This document shows positions 57,907 through 64,000 of a stretch of 64,000 nt of DNA, in pieces. Source of the DNA: Morinoia aosen (taxonomy: Eukaryota > Arthropoda > Malacostraca > Amphipoda > Talitridae); the NCBI GenBank assembly GCA_030386875.1, contig CM059564.1, positions 40,816,075-40,880,074 on the forward strand, written 5' to 3'. How positions within the stretch are numbered: the first letter of the stretch is position 1; the number at the start of each line of letters is the position of its first letter. Both the position numbers and the translations under genes were made by a program. A model generated the notes under the pieces. It was not told where the DNA came from. It saw only the letters and a program-made list of their open reading frames with translations, and did not search any database.

Positions 57907-60900
57907 ACCACTATCTAGCAAATGTAAAACAGACTTCACACGTGCACCCTACAACAATGACGTTCCCACAAATAATTAATTATATAAATACAAACGAGCC
58001 AGTCCTCACCTATCATCAGACCAGTATAACATACTGGCTCACACGTGTATTTAAAGCACACGTAATTCTCAGTAAACAGATTTTATGATCACAAAGAAAT
58101 TATTGAAGGCGCTGTACGATGTTGAATGAGTGTGCTATAAAAACAATTTTTAACCAACATTAATGGACGCTTCGAGCGATAAAAAAATGGACCTAAAAAA
58201 TTGTAAAGCATGAATCCACTTTCTTTGTCCAGGAACATACCTGACAGGAGTCAAGGCAACTTAGAAAAAATAGAATTACTGAAGAAGTCGAGCTATTAAA
58301 CGCGTGAAATGAGCTTGTTAATTAAATTTCGTTCAGCAGCACTACTGAAACTACGTATTGGGGTTCAGGGAATTGGTCACACTCGAAAGGAACAGTAGCC
58401 TCACCCAAATATTCTCAAAAAGTCTAGCATCATATTTTATCATGCAATAAAAGTCAGTCCATGCCTATTGGAAACTGTGGATGGCCTCCCCACCGAAGAC
58501 CAGAGAAAGTCGCAGCCGCGCTATTTTGCGGACGCGTCAGAGTTCGGTCGGAACGTGGGGTTGGCGGAAAAGCGATCGCCGAGGCGCGACGACGGCGCTG
58601 AGCAGATAAGCACAGCCCAGCTGCAGCGAGAAGCGCATCACGCACACGGCGCGGCCTGTGCAAGCACACACGCCTCCTTAATTGGATGGCTCCACTAATA
58701 AACATAGAGCCAACAGACAGACATTGCCAGAAAAAATAACTGTAGTAGGACCCAACCGATCGGGTAATTTAAATTGAAGTTAAATAGCGTTAATAAAAGT
58801 AGACAGTAGGACGGCAATGAGCACATTAACGAGATCTAGCAACGCCATTAAGGGGGCCTGATATTCTCCAGACATGCACGCAATCGCAAGTTAGAATCAA
58901 ATTAAAGTGGCACAGCGAAAATTTGTTCAAGAATGTAACATCCGCTGCCCATCGAATGCTGCACCGTTTAGGTCGGAAACGAGTAGAATAATGATGACCA
59001 TGAATGAATCACTTAATATTTCAGTACCTCTGATTTAGTGGTTGGTGTTTGGTATTAATGAAGAGGTATTGATAGAGTAGACGTCGTGTGCCAAGCTGGC
59101 AATTGAAGGGCGCAATTCAGAATCGTAAATACTGCATTAGTGCATGAGCGTAGAAATTTGTTAAATATTTCAGGGAACTCTAATCCGTACAGGAATATTA
59201 TAGGCATGGGGCTCGACACAAATACCGCGATATGAACCAAAATTAACAGGAAATAGGTAATAGCAGCTGAGCAAGGTAAAAAGTTAAAAAGGAGTCAGAA
59301 AAGGAACTCAAAAAGTTGAAACATGTAAATAAAAAATAACTAGTTTCAAAACATAAAATTTCATTTGAGAATATGTATTGAGTTTGTCATTGATTTCAAT
59401 GATAGTGGAATTTGCTTTACGTACTTGATTTTGAACAATCCGCAAAACCTCTGATCTCCTAAGAAAATTCAAAAGGGAAAAAAACAAATATAGAGCAACG
59501 TTATGCTTTGGGAGACAAATATGTTAAGGACCCTGAAACATTAAAGTTTGTCCGAAGTAACTATTAAACAATTACCATCTGGTAATTGCAACACTACAAA
59601 GTAGACTTATAATTCCAAAAACTTCAGGCCATTAGTATCGTTTATATGCATGCACTTCTATATATTGAAAACGCAAATTCACAATTTCATAGTACACTCA
59701 CACAGCACCGAAAAAGAAGCGTGAGAGAAAACCACCTCAATAACGCTTTCCCTACCAAGAACAAAAACGTAACGTTTTCAATTCGCACGGCTAATGTGCA
59801 ACCGTTACAATTCGAAAGCGCTTGAAAAGAACCAGAAATTGGAGAGGAGGATGACTCTGCGACCTGCGACCGTCGGAGTCTTGCAACACGAGGCGGGAAA
59901 GCTCAGTTCAAGGAGAGGCTGGAAGAAGGGAAGAGGATGGATGACTGCGCGCAACCTCTTCTCATTTTTGCAGCGTCGGATGGTCGACCTCCCGTCCAAA
60001 TAAGGCATTACCCCAAGAGAAATAACGTAAAAATAGACAGGCACACAACCTCTGGCAACTCGCGTCATGAACAAAGAATCGTAGGGTATCAGGCGAGACG
60101 TATGAATTGTACGAATACATGGGATTAAATAGCACAACTAGAAGCTGAGCGAAAACGCACGCAGTTCACCGCAATACTAAAATGAAGTTAAAATAAAAAG
60201 CCTATTTTTCACGCAACATTAGCCCATTTTTACATAGCAGCACGACCCAAGCATAGTAGAGCAGAAGTAGAGACATAACTAACTGAGAATAACGATACCA
60301 ATAGGGGAAGAATACGCAACGAGAATCTAAAGCCACCAAGGTCTTAAAGAATGTAAAAACTATCAGCAGTAATGTTTTTGAACATTTTTGTTACGGATTA
60401 AAGAACAGTCCTGCAGATAAACTTAAGTAGTACGATTTTCTCCTTAGCGCGATATTAATGTAATGAATAATACTATCCAAAAATGATCGTAGGGCACGTA
60501 TGCGACTCAGATACATGAAAAAAATAGTGTGGGGAGTTGGGGATTGTGACGGTCAAACACAGGTGTGCTTCAGGTTGACAAGTTCATATTGATGAACTAA
60601 GGACATGTGTGATGAAACACGCCTCTCATCATGTGTGCTAATATAATGCAGTCATTCGATGGCGTTCCGTTGCACAGGTTATCGTTTCGAAGAACTAATT
60701 GCCAGGCTTGCAATTTTATTAAGGAAACAACTTATGGAACATTATGAGTTCACTCGCATGTGATTTCTTTAGAACCCGTTAATCCCTTGCCACCACACAT
60801 CTACATGCTAGCCTAATATTTTTCACTCTCAGAAAGAGATGAACAAATTACAACTTATCCAATTATAAAAAATTTGCAAAATTTTGACGTAAGAATTGGA

Positions 60901-61194
60901 TCAGACAAATGCGTCAACGATTTGAACAAATGCAAGAAGTATCATGAGAAAAAATTGCCTAAATAAAATTGAAACAATTGCGACGACACCCGGGATCGGC
61001 TGAGAGCGTGCCAGTCTTCACTGCTGGAGAAATATAAATTTAACACAATGATATAAGAGTTTACATACCTAACCCATACGAGAAGTGTTTTTACAACGAC
61101 AGGGAGAAGACATTGAAGAATAAAGAGGAGGAAAGATATGACCTTGAAAACACTCGTAAAAGTTCTGTTACACGGAACGCTATCCTCCGCAATA
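57907..61194. other. unique sequence with a GC-rich block at 58480-58700
   Basis: The block has CpG-rich content and is followed by a TAAT-rich stretch to 58990, again enhancer- or promoter-like in composition only. Open frames of 76 and 83 codons on opposite strands cross it, as is usual in GC-rich DNA. Confidence 0.35.
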
Positions 61195-61207
61195 AGAGAG
61201 AGGGATT

Positions 61208-61574
61208 AGATTATATTAGATTAGATTATCAGTTAGTTTAAGCCTCCCTATCCGCAACAAAGGCGATCCAAAGAGAGGAAAGAAGAAGGCACCATTTAGT
61301 ATGGAGTTAAGGGAACGTGGAATCTATGCAGAAAGGGCACAGAAACAGTAAGATGAGAAAGAAGTTCATGAAACAAGATCGAAGTTGAAGAAGAAAGTAG
61401 TAGGTGCTGAAAAATAAGATTGCAGTGAACCGAAAAAAGATGGTCCATAACAAAATAAAAACCTATTCTATTTCAACAAAAATAAAGCCTACCTAACCTT
61501 TAACTCAGGCCCTTACATAGTCCCCCTGGGAGCGCTAATTCCCATAGATACAATAGTTGTATCCCCCTGAGGGG
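61208..61574 (-). mobile_element. retroposon family A, full-length copy with target-site duplication
   Basis: The 13-bp repeat AGAGAGAGGGATT lies at 61195-61207 and 61575-61587. The tail is AGATTATATTAGATTAGATT. Both termini are intact. Confidence 0.92.
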
Positions 61575-61804
61575 AGAGAGAGGGATTGAGAAGAAAAAAA
61601 CTTCTGACGCTCAAATACACCACAAAATTCTAACAGCCTCCTGTAAGCCGAAGGTTACCATGAGACGTTAAACTTAAACTTTTTCTTCAATTACTTTTAC
61701 AGAGACCCCATTTGAGGAATATATCACTGATGTTCAATTTTATGACACTGAACTCATCACGAGTGATTTGAACAGAACAACGAAACGAATGAACGTTAGA
61801 ACAA

Positions 61805-62360
61805 GCAGCTGACGCGGTCGGTATGTGAATTCAAATCATCTTCATGCCCGCCAAGAATACAAACATAACTGAGAAGAGCCTGTAACAAAAAAAGGATAAA
61901 GCGACACTAGGCACGACGGAACTGAGGCTAACAGAAACAAGCTCACAACAGCCTCACAATCGAGAATAGAGCACAAAGAGCTGACGAAGTCGCTAAGTGA
62001 ATTCAAATCATCTTCATGCCCACCAAGAAAACAACTGGGAAGTACCTACCGATAAAAAAGAAGATTAAGCGACACTGGGCAAGAAAATAACCGAGAACCA
62101 CCATAAAAATAACAATAAAGCGATACTGGGCAAGCAAACAACCGAGAACCACCATAAAAATAATAGCAATAAAGCGACACTGGGGAAGAAAACAACCGAG
62201 AACCACCATAAAATAATAGCAATAAAGCTCACTGGGCAAGAAAACAACCGAGAGCTATATTAAAAATAATAATAGCACTAACAATAAAGCGACACAAGGC
62301 ATGACGGAACTGAAACAAGCTCACAAGAGCTCCACAATCGAGAATAGAGCACAAAGAGGA
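61805..62360. repeat. compound duplication with a ~53-bp tandem core
   Basis: TGAATTCAAATCATCTTCATGCC occurs at about 61827 and 61998. CAATCGAGAATAGAGCACAAAGAG occurs at about 61958 and 62336. Between them (62060-62260) four units of AATAAAGCGACACTGGGCAAG plus AACAACCGAGAACCACC are in tandem. Confidence 0.75.
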
Positions 62361-62489
62361 TCCCATTACGGCAGCATGAGTGACATGAGGGAGTTGACTG
62401 CGGTCACATGCAGCGCTCGCACACGCCCCTGCGTTCCGCCCACCCCCTTCACATAACTTACGCCATTCCGACCGAACGCTTATTTTTAG

Positions 62490-62960
62490 AAGATATTAAT
62501 AACAGGATATCAATAACAAGATATCAATAACAGGATATTATTCAATACGCTTGCAGCCGCTGGACGCACATGTGCGTCCAACGGTCACACGTCAAGTGAG
62601 GTTGTAAATTGCAGAGTTTAAAAAACGACTTGAATGCTCGAAAAAAAATGCATCTTTCCTAAAGAGTGTGAAAAAGTAATAGCATGATGATATCTCACCT
62701 CGTATGCTTAAATCTCTACTAAAAAGATGTTGAAATAATTGAAATGCTGTTCAATCACACCGATCCGCAAATGAGAAATCTACTTAGTGGTTCTCTCACG
62801 CCCCCAATAGGCAGTCAACGTGTTAATAATAGGATATTGATTTCAAGATATTAATAACAAGATATAACAGGATATTAATAACAAGATATGACAGGATATT
62901 AACAACAAGTAATGACAGGAGATTAATAACAAGTAATAACAGAATATTAATGAAAAGAAA
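62490..62960. repeat. AATAACAGGATATT short tandem array, split
   Basis: Units of AATAACAGGATATT / AATAACAAGATAT lie at 62490-62540 and 62823-62950. The middle is the miniature element at 62539-62826. Confidence 0.7.
62539..62826. mobile_element. TTAA-type miniature element inserted in a short tandem array
   Basis: The right end on the minus strand, TTAACACGTTGACTGCC, is loosely mirrored on the left by TTCAATACGCTTGCAGCC. It splits an array of AATAACAGGATATT-type units. It contains the perfect 20-bp palindrome TGGACGCACATGTGCGTCCA at 62561-62580. Confidence 0.5.
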
Positions 62961-64000
62961 TTAGTAGCTACTATGAACTACCTACCTCTATTATAACTAA
63001 TTTCATCATAAAAATTAGGAGCCCCTTACTCTAAACCGTCGTTTTGGGACAACTGCAATAGATACGACAAAATTAACTACATTATTTAAAAAATAAAAAT
63101 ATTCAACTTGAATTTGCGCAGAGTGAATTAAATAGGTCGTCGAAAATTTATGCGACTTAAAATAATACGCAACAAATAAAACTTAAATTTGAATGCATTT
63201 TCACAAAATAAAGTCTGGGATGAAGCAAAGGAAAACCCAAGACGAACTCAGGTGTGTTCGTGGCAGTGAAACTAAAAAGACTCGAGGTGAAGAACATGGC
63301 ATTCCTCCTGCATTAGGTCATATTCACCAAGGACAAACGCACCTTTACAACAGATTTTTTCTCGGATATACACAAGAAGAGAACCATCTTAATAAAACGG
63401 GGAAGGGCAAATGAATATTTGCCACATGATAGCATCAAAGTTTGGCTTGGTGACGCCATTCTCTTAAAATTGCATTCAACAAGGATCATTTTAAGAGCTA
63501 AAAATTGCTCATCCTTTGCCATTTTTTAAGCTATACGAAATTCTTAGCCCTGTTTGATGGCATCAAACTAATTTGTGGTGAATTGGTCAGAGTCCGAGAA
63601 TATTTTCCGCGTTATCCGATACGACGGCCACACTTACAGGGGGGAGGGGAGAAACTCCGACCCCGGATCTGCGAGATCGATAATTATGAAAAGAGCAGCA
63701 GCAATCGTCCTCAACAAAAGAGGATCCTAAATGCCACTCAACCAACCCGAAAAATACTAACAGCGCTCAATGACGTCACCGCGTGATGGCATCCTCCAAC
63801 GCTCCAGCAACGATGCACAGCAACCTGTGCATTACCTTCAGAACGCGCCATTGTTCTCTTCTGCGTACGTTGAGCACGGCACTTCTCTGCCCTGATAACT
63901 TTTTCTATTTTCAAGATACGATTATACCTAGAGCTGTTTTCAAAACATGGGGCTGTGTTTCGTAAGCAAACTTCTCACACGATTTCAATTTGAAATTTAT
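62961..64000. other. AT-rich unique sequence to the window end, no gene seen
   Basis: Short frames only, with no recognised motif. A slightly GC-richer part lies at 63590-63860. Confidence 0.45.

Overview
This is eukaryotic, animal-type DNA: AT-rich, dense in microsatellites, minisatellites, short retroposons and miniature DNA transposons, and almost free of long reading frames. Only one protein-coding segment is convincing: the first coding exon of a muscleblind (Mbl/MBNL-type) splicing regulator at 42711-42980 on the minus strand. It carries the first CCCH zinc finger and ends in a perfect splice donor. The finger and its flanks look protostome, most likely arthropod. A crustacean would fit the repeat-rich landscape, but I cannot fix the taxon from this window. 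Muscleblind genes of arthropods have very large introns, so much of the window is probably muscleblind intron and 5' flank. The next exon, with the second zinc finger, was not found below position 42711.

Layout. 1-6.6 kb: retroposon copies plus three TTAA-flanked miniature transposons, two of which share one TTAA. 6.7-8.2 kb: an 18-bp minisatellite and a 28-bp CTG-rich array lying between two 38-bp direct repeats. 8.2-18 kb: sparse unique DNA with decayed retroposons and a 53-bp array. 18.6-20.3 kb: a CT-rich minisatellite and a 1.36-kb TTAAGGAGAC-ended element. 20-36 kb: several full-length retroposons with target-site duplications, more TTAA miniature elements, and 19-, 28- and 105-bp arrays. 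36-42 kb: two adjacent retroposons, a hAT miniature element, and mostly unique sequence. 42.7-44 kb: the muscleblind exon, its probable acceptor and an upstream GC-richer block. 46.3-47.2 kb: a 61-bp array with higher-order structure. 52.2-54.7 kb: a 2.4-kb, 19-bp minisatellite. 55.7-56.1 kb: a fold-back made of two inverted tRNA-like units. 56.6-57.9 kb: 33- and 35-bp arrays. 58-64 kb: unique DNA, one full-length retroposon, and a miniature element inserted into a short tandem array.

The dominant interspersed family is a roughly 360-bp retroposon with 21 recognisable copies. At least seven have 12-13-bp target-site duplications. All copies that I could orient lie in the same direction, which is also the muscleblind sense strand. 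Its 5' end is predicted to fold into a closed multi-hairpin domain. This family and the muscleblind exon, whose probable acceptor is packed with YGCY motifs, are the two things most worth following. No CRISPR array, rRNA gene, intact transposase or reverse transcriptase was seen.
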